Assembly: GCA_025558095.1 (NCBI GenBank)
Contig: JAIVFI010000036.1
Location: forward strand, 471,028-535,027
DNA: 64,000 nucleotides
Direction: 5' to 3'
Origin: Hyaloraphidium curvatum
Taxonomy: Eukaryota; Monoblepharomycota; Hyaloraphidiomycetes; Hyaloraphidiales; Hyaloraphidiaceae
Shown here: positions 53,094 to 60,985 of the stretch, piece after piece
Numbering within the stretch: the first letter of the stretch is position 1
Layout of the letters: each line of letters begins with the position of its first letter
The notes under the pieces: model-generated
The model's database searches: none
Told to the model about the DNA's origin: nothing
What the model saw: the letters and a program-made list of their open reading frames with translations, nothing else
Program-made: the position numbers and the translations under genes

Positions 53094-53824
53094 CTAAAAC
53101 GGGGTGTTTAGGGCGCCGCAGCAGCCTGCCCAATTGCCCTTGACGGGGTTGGCTGTGGTGCAGGTAGCGTCGCCTCCCGCGTCGACTTCGCCGGTGCTCG
53201 TGCTGCACTTCAACACCTGCGCGTCGGCCGTCAGGTACGCCAGCTGGTTCCCGATGGCGCAAGGCTTTACGCCCGTGGCGCAAGAGAAAGCGGAAACTAG
53301 GCCGTGGGTAATGCCGACGCAGCAACGCCCCGAGTCTCCGATCGACGATATCGAGCCCTGCAAGCACACGCCCGTTCCCGAGGGGGTGCCTTCGGGATAG
53401 CCTTGGCCCGAGGCAGTGTCGCACGCTTGGTATTCCGCACCGCACACGAAGAGGCTGGAGCTCGGCCAGAGGCACGTGTACGCGCTGTTGGCGTAGCGGC
53501 GGTAAAGAGCGACGCGATCGGAGGCAGGGTAGGTGACGCAGGCGACGCGGTCCTCGGGAGCGCCGAGGTAGGAAAACTCGCTAATGGGCGCGCCGGGGTC
53601 AGAAGTGCCTGGCACGCGCGGGGCCGCGTATCTACCAAATCGCGCCCTCGTCGCATTCGCTGCAGCTGCGGCGGAAGATAGCGTGGGGCTCGGTGGGGGC
53701 GGCGCTGCCAGGAGTGGTGGAGTCAGGGGCCGCCGTCTGCGGGTGGCGTTGGGGGGGCTGACCTGGCTCCTGGGAGCGTCAGGGCGGCGGCGGCCAGCAG
53801 GAACAGGATCAGGACGCTCTTCAT
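53094..53824 (-). CDS. Secreted cysteine-rich protein (RRSCSECD family)
   Basis: Three exons (53824-53763, 53704-53636, 53580-53094), introns 58 and 55 bp, 205 residues. A signal peptide (MKSVLILFLLAAAALTL) precedes FRRSCSECDEGAIC, EFSYLGAPEDRVACVT and LYRRYANS, then a Cys-rich region including CC pairs (GRCCVG, WAGCCG). The second intron splits a Cys codon after two bases at the same place as the intron of the 45.5-kb gene. The first intron has the same phase as that of the 44.8-kb gene. These shared positions mark true paralogues. Extracellular role unknown. Confidence 0.75.
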
Positions 53825-54398
53825 TTCGCTTTCGGGCGTGCGATAATGTGACGTGACGCGTGGATTCGGTGCGGTTAGGCGCTGGTTGACGTGCACCAGC
53901 CTCGCGTCGCGAACCAGCCCAGCGTCGTGACTCAACATCTCCGGCATTCCCTTCGGTGACACGGAAATCCCGAGCCGGACGACTCGAAGCACTCCGATGG
54001 GTCCCTTTGGTGCCGGTCTCGAGGTCGTACAGCGCGTTCCGGCGCCGACAGCGGTCGCGAGATCGCTATCCTTGTGACGTCATCTCACCCAAGGCACATG
54101 GCGGCCACATCGCTCGGGAAAGTCGCTGGAGGGACCCGGGGAGAGGGGGAGCTCGAGTGGTAGGACCGCTCCTTTGTACATCCTTCCCCCCGAAGGCCGT
54201 TCCATCGCGAGCTCTCATCACGTCTAATCGGGCGTACCTTATCCCTCCACCGCCAGTTATCCGAACCAATCTACATTCATTACATCAACCGGAGAGAGAA
54301 TCTGGGAGGCAAGAGCGGCAAGGCTCCCACTCTATGTTGGCAATGTCGTGCAGGCCCGATGTTCGTCCCCCGACGCTCTCCCGTCCCTTCAGCTCGCT
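53825..54398. other. Intergenic stretch
   Basis: About 570 bp, moderately AT-rich near 54180-54300. No gene seen. Confidence 0.4.
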
Positions 54399-55214
54399 TC
54401 AACAGGATAATCGGCTCCCGGCGGGCGGCCCGACGACCCTCAGCTCCCCTCCCTCCATCTCCCCCACCACCAACCCCTCGGCCGGGCACAGCCAGTAGCT
54501 TTCCACCTGGAAGTCCGCCTCTGGAACCGCCTCGTGGCGCAGCTTGGCCCTCGCCAGCGGCCGACCGCACCCGGGACACTCCTTCCCTCCCGCAGGCTGT
54601 AACAGGGGCTGCGACGCGGGAGCGCTCCCCGTCGGAGGTCCCAGCACCCTCCAGTTCCCGTCCACCGGGTGCCGCCCGATGACCAGACCCTCCCTCGGGC
54701 AGAGCCTGATCTCCGCGGGTGTCCAATCGACCTCTGGTATCGCGCCCGGCGCGAACTTGGCCATGGCGAGCGTGGAGCCGCACGATGGGCATGTGTCTTC
54801 CGGCGGAGGAGGGGCGGCGGCTGCGGGAGGGTCGACCGGTCTTTCGATGACTCGGTAGTGACCGCCGGCATGTTCGCGGCCGACGATGAGTCCCTCTGCA
54901 GGGCAGAATCGGTACTCGACCGGCTCCCAGTCCGTCGCCGGGATTGCCGAGGGGGGGAACTTGGCCATCGCGAGGGGGCCCGAGCAGGAAGGGCACCCGT
55001 CCTCCCCCGCCCCGGGCCCCGCCGAGGGATCCACGGGCTTGCCGATCACGCGGTACGGTCCGTCGAAATCGGCGCGGCCGACGATGAGCCCCTCCAAGGC
55101 GCAGAAGCGGTAGTCGACGGGCTGCCAGTCGGTGTGGGGGATCGAGGACGGGGCGAGCTTGGCCATGGCGAGGGGGCGGGAGCAGCTCGGGCAGGCGTCC
55201 TGGGCCGGCATCAT
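54399..55214 (-). CDS. Protein of four tandem CxxC...C repeats
   Basis: 271 residues, almost wholly four repeats starting at residues 8, 74, 142 and 213. Each reads C-P-[SG]-C..LA.AK...IP..DW.P..YRFC..EGLIVGR...G..RV. The first three are very alike; the fourth has Arg for Met (LARAKL). Each unit has two Cys in CxxC and a third about 27 residues later, so zinc binding may need a fourth ligand from a neighbouring unit. No known family recognised. Divergent from an F-box-like gene only 104 bp away, so the two may share regulation. Confidence 0.7.
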   Translation of the reverse strand: MMPAQDACPSCSRPLAMAKLAPSSIPHTDWQPVDYRFCALEGLIVGRADFDGPYRVIGKPVDPSAGPGAGEDGCPSCSGPLAMAKFPPSAIPATDWEPVEYRFCPAEGLIVGREHAGGHYRVIERPVDPPAAAAPPPPEDTCPSCGSTLAMAKFAPGAIPEVDWTPAEIRLCPREGLVIGRHPVDGNWRVLGPPTGSAPASQPLLQPAGGKECPGCGRPLARAKLRHEAVPEADFQVESYWLCPAEGLVVGEMEGGELRVVGPPAGSRLSC

Positions 55215-55318
55215 GGTGGCGCTGACAGGTTCCGAAGGGAATCGGGGCCGGAGATGGGCTTCGACGGTCCGGGGGAGGGTATCCCAGATTCGCGGGGGCC
55301 AGGGCCTCTGAGACAGTC

Positions 55319-56083
55319 ATGGCCGCCGAAATGGAGGCCCGCGAGGAGCTGCCGCCGGCGTTGCGGGCGCTGTCGATGCCCGAGGTGCTCCTCTGCGTGC
55401 TGCTCCGTGTCGAGTTCCCGCGGGTGCTCCCGCTGGCCGGCGTCTCGAGGCTGTGGCGCGACCTCCTGGCCGCCGATCCCAGGCTGCGGAGGCACTGCCT
55501 GCTGGCCGCCGATCGGACGGCCGGCCCTCCTGGCGACAGCGTGGAGTATCGGCTGCACCCCGCGCTGGCCGGTCTCGGCCCCAGGCTGGTCTGGCGAACG
55601 GGGGAGCACCCGCGGCACTCGTTCTTCCAGCTGCGGCGCCCCGACGGGACAAAGCGCGCTGCCTACATGCTCCCCTCCTCCGCCTCGTCCCAATTGGCCC
55701 TCTTCCCGCACCCGGGACGGCTGATGGTCTGCGCCCGGAGCCTCAGCGCCGGGAACCCCGCCCCGGGCCAGACGCCTGGTGAGGACGAATCGAACGTCTA
55801 CGGCTTCATCTACGAACCCCTCTGGTTCGAGATCGAGGTTCCCGCAGCGGGGCTGACCGTCAGCGCCCTGATGGCCGCGGTTTACGACAACGTGAGGGAG
55901 TGGCAGTGGGGCCTACACGGGGACTGCGATTGGTTTGCGGGGATGGAGGTGCGGAGCCAGGGTTTTCCAGTCCTCGTCGCCGGGAACGTCAATGGGGACC
56001 GCGAGGACGATCCGACGCCGGTGCTGGAGCTGGTCATGGGGCCGCTGCCAGAGAGCTGCCCGCCGGGCGAAGGCGGAGGGTGA
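55319..56083 (+). CDS. F-box-like protein
   Basis: 254 residues, single exon. The N terminus has an F-box-like pattern (LSMPEVLLCVLLRVEFPRVLPLAGVSRLWRDLLA). The rest has no clear repeat; it includes YGFIYEPLWFEIEVP and a Trp-rich WQWGLHGDCDWFAG. F-box proteins select substrates for SCF ubiquitin ligases. Head-to-head with the four-repeat CxxC gene. Confidence 0.6.
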   Translation: MAAEMEAREELPPALRALSMPEVLLCVLLRVEFPRVLPLAGVSRLWRDLLAADPRLRRHCLLAADRTAGPPGDSVEYRLHPALAGLGPRLVWRTGEHPRHSFFQLRRPDGTKRAAYMLPSSASSQLALFPHPGRLMVCARSLSAGNPAPGQTPGEDESNVYGFIYEPLWFEIEVPAAGLTVSALMAAVYDNVREWQWGLHGDCDWFAGMEVRSQGFPVLVAGNVNGDREDDPTPVLELVMGPLPESCPPGEGGG

Positions 56084-56314
56084 GTCGCCGCCGGCTCGGC
56101 GTCCATCCCGGCGAAACTGACGCGCAACCACGCCCATCAGGCCGCAAACCAAGCGTCTTAACCCCAGGGCGTACCGCAGCTACTATCGCTGAGGCAGCGT
56201 CCGTGCCACGACGCCCGGCAGGCGGCACAGCGCTGTGCCACCCGGCAACCTTGACACGTCGCGCCACGTCGCCGTCCTCTTCGCTGCCAGCGAGCGCGGC
56301 ACATAAAGCCAACG

Positions 56315-57598
56315 ATGTCGCCCGCGGACGCCGCCGTCCGCCGGAGGTCTTGCCCCAGGTGCGGCGCCATGACGAGCCGCTTCGCCGCCCAGTGGGGCTG
56401 GGCTACCGCCCCCTCGACGCCGGGCCCTCTGCAGCGGCTTGCCCGACAACTCCGCCTCTTCATCCACCGCATCACCCTGCGCTTCCTCGGCGGCCCTTCG
56501 GCCCCGATGCTGCCCCCCGAGCTTGTGCTCGCCGTCTTCGAGCTCCTCGATCGCAAAGATCAACTGGAGCTCATGCTGACCTGCGCGCGGCACTGCGCCC
56601 TCGGGCTGCGTGTGCTTCTACTCGACTCGAGGGTGCGGAGCTGGGAGGTGGACAAGCTGGCGGGGATGGGGAGGACGGTGGTCGGGCAGCCGGCGTGGGA
56701 GCTGGTCAGGAGGCTCGAGCTGGATACGGACGTGCTCCGGGGGAGGTCCGATTCGGAGGCTGTGTTTGCGGTGGTGCTCGGGAACGCGGAGGAGGCGACG
56801 CTGGTGTTTTCCCAGCCTCGCTTTGTCGGTGTCACCTGGACGCAGCTCCGTCGGCGGTGCCCGGCCCGCGTGCGGCTGGTGTTCCTCGGCGACAGCGTCG
56901 CCCACCTCCGTCGTGGGGAACTGGAATGCCCCGACTTCCGGCACCTGGAGCTGGATCTGCGATGCACGGCGTGCCCGTGCGCCCTGCTCCGCCTCCTGGA
57001 CCGCCCCGGGCCACGGATAGCCCTCCGATTGGACCTCCAAGCGGAGCACAGGATCCCCTTTGCCGATATGCCGCAGCTCGTCTCCAGGATCGCCCTGTTC
57101 GAGACCGCCATGCGGCTGTCGCTCGAGACCAAGTTCGACGCCCGCGACGAGGCCGCCTGCGGCCTCTTGTCCCTCGCGAATTTCGCACCCCGTGCGGTCG
57201 GCGTCCGGGCGGCGGGCCACGTGCCCTACGGCGCGCCGCGGTTCTGGCGTGCCGCGGCCGATCTGGACGGGGTGGGAACGCTCGCGCTCGCGGGGTTCCC
57301 GCTCTTTGCCGTCGCGCTGGATCTCGTGCCCAGGGTCGGGCTGCTGACCATTGTCGACCCCGCCCCGGACGCGTGGGAGGTGGAAGAGACGGCGGCGGCG
57401 GCGGCTGAGGAGCTGGAGAGGTGTCGCGCGGGGAAGGTGGAGGCCGTGCTCCGCGAGCGGAGGTGGGACTGGCCGGGGTGGAGGTTCGCGGAGTGGGTCG
57501 GGAACAGGGGGGTGAGGGTGAGGGAGGAGGCGACGCGGGGGAACTTGTGGGGAGGGCCGATGGACGTGGTTACTTGGGAAGAGGCACTTTGCATCTGA
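56315..57598 (+). CDS. F-box-like / leucine-rich protein
   Basis: 427 residues from an ATG. A short N-terminal CPRCGA pair is followed by an F-box-like region (about residues 64-100: MLPPELVLAVFELLDRKDQL, then LMLTCAR). Irregular leucine-rich segments run to about 370, and the end is charged (EEATRGNLWGG). It resembles the neighbouring 58-kb gene in style. Probably a substrate receptor for ubiquitination, by family only. Confidence 0.65.
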   Translation: MSPADAAVRRRSCPRCGAMTSRFAAQWGWATAPSTPGPLQRLARQLRLFIHRITLRFLGGPSAPMLPPELVLAVFELLDRKDQLELMLTCARHCALGLRVLLLDSRVRSWEVDKLAGMGRTVVGQPAWELVRRLELDTDVLRGRSDSEAVFAVVLGNAEEATLVFSQPRFVGVTWTQLRRRCPARVRLVFLGDSVAHLRRGELECPDFRHLELDLRCTACPCALLRLLDRPGPRIALRLDLQAEHRIPFADMPQLVSRIALFETAMRLSLETKFDARDEAACGLLSLANFAPRAVGVRAAGHVPYGAPRFWRAAADLDGVGTLALAGFPLFAVALDLVPRVGLLTIVDPAPDAWEVEETAAAAAEELERCRAGKVEAVLRERRWDWPGWRFAEWVGNRGVRVREEATRGNLWGGPMDVVTWEEALCI

Positions 57599-57639
57599 CC
57601 GAACTGCATAGTGTATTTGACGCCCGATTGCTAGCCCAA

Positions 57640-57965
57640 GATCACGACTCGTCGTCCGTGGCATCCGGATCCAGCACCTTCCTGACGATCCCGGGGGCTC
57701 GGGCCACGCGGAGACCCCAACCCCGCCCCCCTCGATCCTTACGCTCCCTGCCGTCCGATGCGTCTCGCAGTACCTCCGTTTCTGTTCCACGGGATCCCCG
57801 AACATGGCCGCGCGGTGGCAACCGGGCGCCTCGCAAGGTCCGCGAGGGATGTACACCATCCCGAGCTCCTTGTGCGCGATGCACACCCGCGGGATCTTGC
57901 TGTGCGGCTCGTTGTACCGCGACGTGCCGACAGCCGGGGCGCCGGCACAACGGGGGCCGCCAAGT
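57640..57965 (-). pseudogene. Truncated copy of the EsV-1-7 repeat gene
   Basis: One frame reads SRYNEPHSKIPRVCIAHK followed by CEAPGCHRAAMFGDPVEQ, YCETHRTAG and RIEGGG. This aligns with the last two repeats and the C-terminal end of the EsV-1-7 protein at 58.9-59.7 kb (ARYNYPHSKVGRLCIDHK, CGAPQCHRAAIFGDPAEG, RIEGG). The upstream Cys pair of the first of these repeats is gone, and no start codon or earlier repeats precede it. A 3'-partial duplicate separated from its parent by a leucine-rich gene. Confidence 0.6.
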
Positions 57966-58000
57966 TTGCTTCGTGGTTCCCCTAGCTCGTCCGTCTGGAC

Positions 58001-58834
58001 ATGCGCAGTACAATCGCCAACATCGACGTCGCGCAATTCGTGCTCTCCCTTCCTCCCCTGGACTCGGCCGCCCTCTCACTCGCCCCTTCGCTGCTGCTGA
58101 AGACGCTGGCCTGGGCGTCGCTGGCTGGCCTGCGCAGGCTGGAGCTCACCGAGGCGAACCCCAGCCGTCTCGTGGGGCCGGGTTTCACTTCCCTGGAAGA
58201 AATAATCCTCTGGAAGTTCAACGTCCCCCGCCACCCGCCCGGGCAGCCCGCTTCGTCAGGCCTCCTCCCCCCCGAGCCGGAAGCCCCGTTCCCGCGCCTC
58301 GTGGCGCTGCAGATCCCCCTCGACGCCGACATCTGGGAACCGCGCGATCCCCCGGCGGACCCGTACCCCGGGGTCCCGCGCGCGGTGCACAACGCCGTGG
58401 AGCAGAAGTGCGCGCTCAGGTTCCTGCGCTGGCTCGGGACGCCGCCGGAGATGCCCCGGCTGCGGAAGGTCGCGGTGGTGCTCTCGTTCCGCCTGCTGGA
58501 CGGGCATCGGAGGCACAAGCACGTCGATCGGGTCAAGCGGGTGCTCGTGGACGCGGGATCCAGGCGGTCGACGCGGCTCGTCGAGGTGCTCGTCCCGGAT
58601 TGGTCCGAGTTCGCGGACGGGCTGTGCCACGAGGCGGCGACGGAAAACCCGCACGCGAGCTACGACATCGTGGGGCCGCGGCACAGGGAGGAAGTGCCGC
58701 CGCAGGGGCCTGCCGAAGTGGGAGGGGGTGGAGAGGGGGGTGAGGGCGGAGCCGCGGGGAACGGCGGGGACGGAGGAGACGGCGACGGCTGGGTTCTCGT
58801 GGACCCGGCGGCGCTTGGCGCGGAGGCGGCCTAA
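58001..58834 (+). CDS. Leucine-rich protein, F-box-type family without clear F-box
   Basis: 277 residues from an ATG. Leu-rich segments (LLKTLAWASLAGLRRLELTE, LEEIILWKF, PRLVALQIPL, PRLRKVAVVLSFRL) resemble the LRR parts of neighbouring F-box genes, but no F-box is recognisable at the N terminus. The C-terminal 45 residues are Gly-rich and end GWVLVDPAALGAEAA. It could be a truncated F-box/LRR copy. Confidence 0.55.
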   Translation: MRSTIANIDVAQFVLSLPPLDSAALSLAPSLLLKTLAWASLAGLRRLELTEANPSRLVGPGFTSLEEIILWKFNVPRHPPGQPASSGLLPPEPEAPFPRLVALQIPLDADIWEPRDPPADPYPGVPRAVHNAVEQKCALRFLRWLGTPPEMPRLRKVAVVLSFRLLDGHRRHKHVDRVKRVLVDAGSRRSTRLVEVLVPDWSEFADGLCHEAATENPHASYDIVGPRHREEVPPQGPAEVGGGGEGGEGGAAGNGGDGGDGDGWVLVDPAALGAEAA

Positions 58835-58924
58835 GCGGCATAGGCGTGACATCAGGAACTGATTCAATTTGTACCGAAAGTCATCCGACGAGTGTTTGAG
58901 AAGCCTGCTCCAGTCAGCGCCCAA

Positions 58925-59743
58925 TCAACCCCCGAGCCCGCCCTCGATCCGCTCGTTCCCCGGCGCCCTGTGTGTCTCGCAGTACAGCCTCTTGCCCTCG
59001 GCCGGGTCCCCGAAGATGGCGGCGCGGTGGCACTGCGGCGCCCCGCACACGTGACGCGGGATGTACAGCGTGCCTTCGACCTTGTGGTCGATGCAGAGCC
59101 GCCCGACCTTGGAGTGCGGGTAGTTGTAACGCGCCACGTGCCGACACCCGGGCCGCTCGCACAGGGGTACCATCGTTTGGGAGGCGTGCTCGGGGCAGGC
59201 GAGCACGCGGGCCCCACCCGCGGCGGAGCCCACTGTCGCCCGCGCCCGGCAGCCCGGGGTGAAGCACGGCGGGTCCGGAAGGCCGGATGCCGACTCCTTC
59301 ATCTGCTCTGCGACGCTCCTGTCCCCGCGCTTCCCCTTGACCGCGTTGTCGGGGCGGTGCCTCCCGCACCAGCGGAAGGAGTACTCGTCCGGCAGCCTGA
59401 AGGACGCCCAGTTCGGGCACGTGTTCTCCTCGCACATGGGCCTGTTGAGCCACGTCTGCGCGCCGGGGATCTTGTGCTTCTCGCACCGCGTCGCGGCGCC
59501 GCCCTTGCTGCCGAACCGCGCGAGCCCGGCGCAGCCCGGCACGAGGCACAGGTGCGCCATCCCGTCCGCGGCGTGGACATCGCACGCGTAGGTGCGGTGC
59601 CGCCCGGCCCCCGCGCGGCCGTGCGTGGCCGGTGCGCCGCAGCCCGAGCGCGAGCACGGCGGGGGACGCGGCGCGTCTTCCTCGGCCGGCGGGTCCGAGG
59701 GCGCGGCGGACGGTTCCGCCTCCGGGAGATCGTCCTCCGCCAT
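58925..59743 (-). CDS. EsV-1-7 cysteine-rich repeat protein
   Basis: 272 residues from the ATG at 59743. It has about six copies of a C-x4-C-x15/17-C-x2-H motif; several fit the EsV-1-7 consensus C-x4-C-x16-C-x2-H exactly (CGAPQC with CETH, CERPGC with CIDH, CEENTC with CGRH). EsV-1-7 repeats are known from brown algae, other algae and their large DNA viruses, for example the Ectocarpus IMMEDIATE UPRIGHT protein. They are thought to bind zinc. The N-terminal 35 residues are acidic and Pro-rich. No signal peptide. Presence beside fungal-type genes is unexpected. A truncated copy lies about 1 kb away. Confidence 0.75.
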   Translation of the reverse strand: MAEDDLPEAEPSAAPSDPPAEEDAPRPPPCSRSGCGAPATHGRAGAGRHRTYACDVHAADGMAHLCLVPGCAGLARFGSKGGAATRCEKHKIPGAQTWLNRPMCEENTCPNWASFRLPDEYSFRWCGRHRPDNAVKGKRGDRSVAEQMKESASGLPDPPCFTPGCRARATVGSAAGGARVLACPEHASQTMVPLCERPGCRHVARYNYPHSKVGRLCIDHKVEGTLYIPRHVCGAPQCHRAAIFGDPAEGKRLYCETHRAPGNERIEGGLGG

Positions 59744-59847
59744 CGAATGAGCAGGAAGGGTGGCGTTTCCGCCCGTTCGTCCTTTCACGGGGCCGCGCAT
59801 CGTGCGGCGAGCCGCGTTGTTTGTTGTTGACTTGGCGCCGAGCGGCC

Positions 59848-60879
59848 TCACTCCTCACCCGGGGATGGAAAGGGGGAAGAGGAATATACAAGCGGCCTAC
59901 CCCCTCTTTCTGCCTTTCTTCCTCCTGCGCGGTTAGGCAGTTCCCGGTGCCGAGGATGGCTGCGCCGGCTCCGGACCCGTCCGCATCGTCCGGAACCAAC
60001 GCCGCACTGCCGTGCCCTCCATTCGCTTGCCCCGTTTCCTTTCCGCCAGTGTCGCCCCCAGTGCCATCCACGGCGTCTTCCGTGAGAGTTGTGTCGCCGT
60101 CCGCAGCCCCCGTCCGATCCCCGAAACCTCCTTTCACCTCCGGGACGCCGCGATCTGTCCCGTGGCCCACCACCGCAACACGCGGTACGTTTGACGACGC
60201 AGGCGCGGGCGCCGCGTCTGCCGCCGTTCTCGCGGCACCGCGGCCACATGAGCGTCACGTACACAGGGCAGCCGTCGAGCTTGTCGTAGGCCGAGAAGGA
60301 GGATTCGGTGGTGCAGGGGCGGCCGCAACGCACGCAGGGGTACGGGCCCGCGGTCCCGCATCGCATCGGGGCGTGGAGTTCCTGGGCGGGTAGGTTGGTC
60401 ACCTCCTCGGGGACCAGCATCATGCTCTCGTACAGGGCAGTCCCGCGCCCGGGCTCGGGGGAGTGCACGAGGATGCGGAAAGTCACGGGAACCACCCGGG
60501 TCTGTGGGGGGCGCCGGCTGCGTGCGACGTCGATGTCGGCACGCCGAAAGCGCAGGGCGGCCTCGCGGCACTCGCCCGAATCGTGTCCCCAGGCGCGCAG
60601 CGAAAAGACGTGCGGCGTCCCCGCCGCCTTGGGGCTGAGGGTCCCGGAAACGGCACGGTCGGTTGCGGGGCCATCGCATCGGATGCAGTGCCGCGGTTTG
60701 GCAGCCCAGGCCGCGTCCAGGAGGGGCGTAGCAGCGGCAAGGAGTTCTTCGTCCGCGGCGGGAAACTCCCACACCGGGAACAGGGGGGCGCTCGGCTCGA
60801 CCCCGAGCAGGGCCGAATGCGTCTCCCGCCCGCTGCGGCCGTCGTAGAGGTGCATCTGCACTGAAAATGGCCGCGCCAT
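59848..60879 (-). CDS. Unrecognised Cys-containing protein; C terminus uncertain
   Basis: The ATG at 60879 opens a 343-codon frame. About the first 235 residues look like a real protein, with aromatic and charged residues and Cys pairs (HCIRC, PYPCVRCGRPC, later CCGGG) suggesting a zinc-binding fold. From about 60170 downward the frame becomes Arg/Gly-rich, while another frame reads an acidic sequence (TTLTEDAVDGTGG), so a missed splice or frame change is likely. Not recognised. Divergent from the large gene at 61-63 kb, 106 bp away. Confidence 0.5.
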   Translation of the reverse strand: MARPFSVQMHLYDGRSGRETHSALLGVEPSAPLFPVWEFPAADEELLAAATPLLDAAWAAKPRHCIRCDGPATDRAVSGTLSPKAAGTPHVFSLRAWGHDSGECREAALRFRRADIDVARSRRPPQTRVVPVTFRILVHSPEPGRGTALYESMMLVPEEVTNLPAQELHAPMRCGTAGPYPCVRCGRPCTTESSFSAYDKLDGCPVYVTLMWPRCRENGGRRGARACVVKRTACCGGGPRDRSRRPGGERRFRGSDGGCGRRHNSHGRRRGWHWGRHWRKGNGASEWRARQCGVGSGRCGRVRSRRSHPRHRELPNRAGGRKAERGGRPLVYSSSPFPSPGEE

Positions 60880-60985
60880 CACGGACGCAAGCGGGCGAAG
60901 AGGAAAACGGCAAGGGACTGCCGCCTGGCTGCCCCTCCGGACCCGCGTTGCCCCGCCGGGCAGAGCGGGCCTTGCAGGCGCCAAA

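Noticed and set aside
56618-58036. 472-codon minus-strand frame joining the EsV-1-7 fragment to the antisense of an F-box-like gene
   Set aside because: Only about the first 120 codons resemble protein (the EsV-1-7 copy). The rest is the reverse complement of the plus-strand gene.
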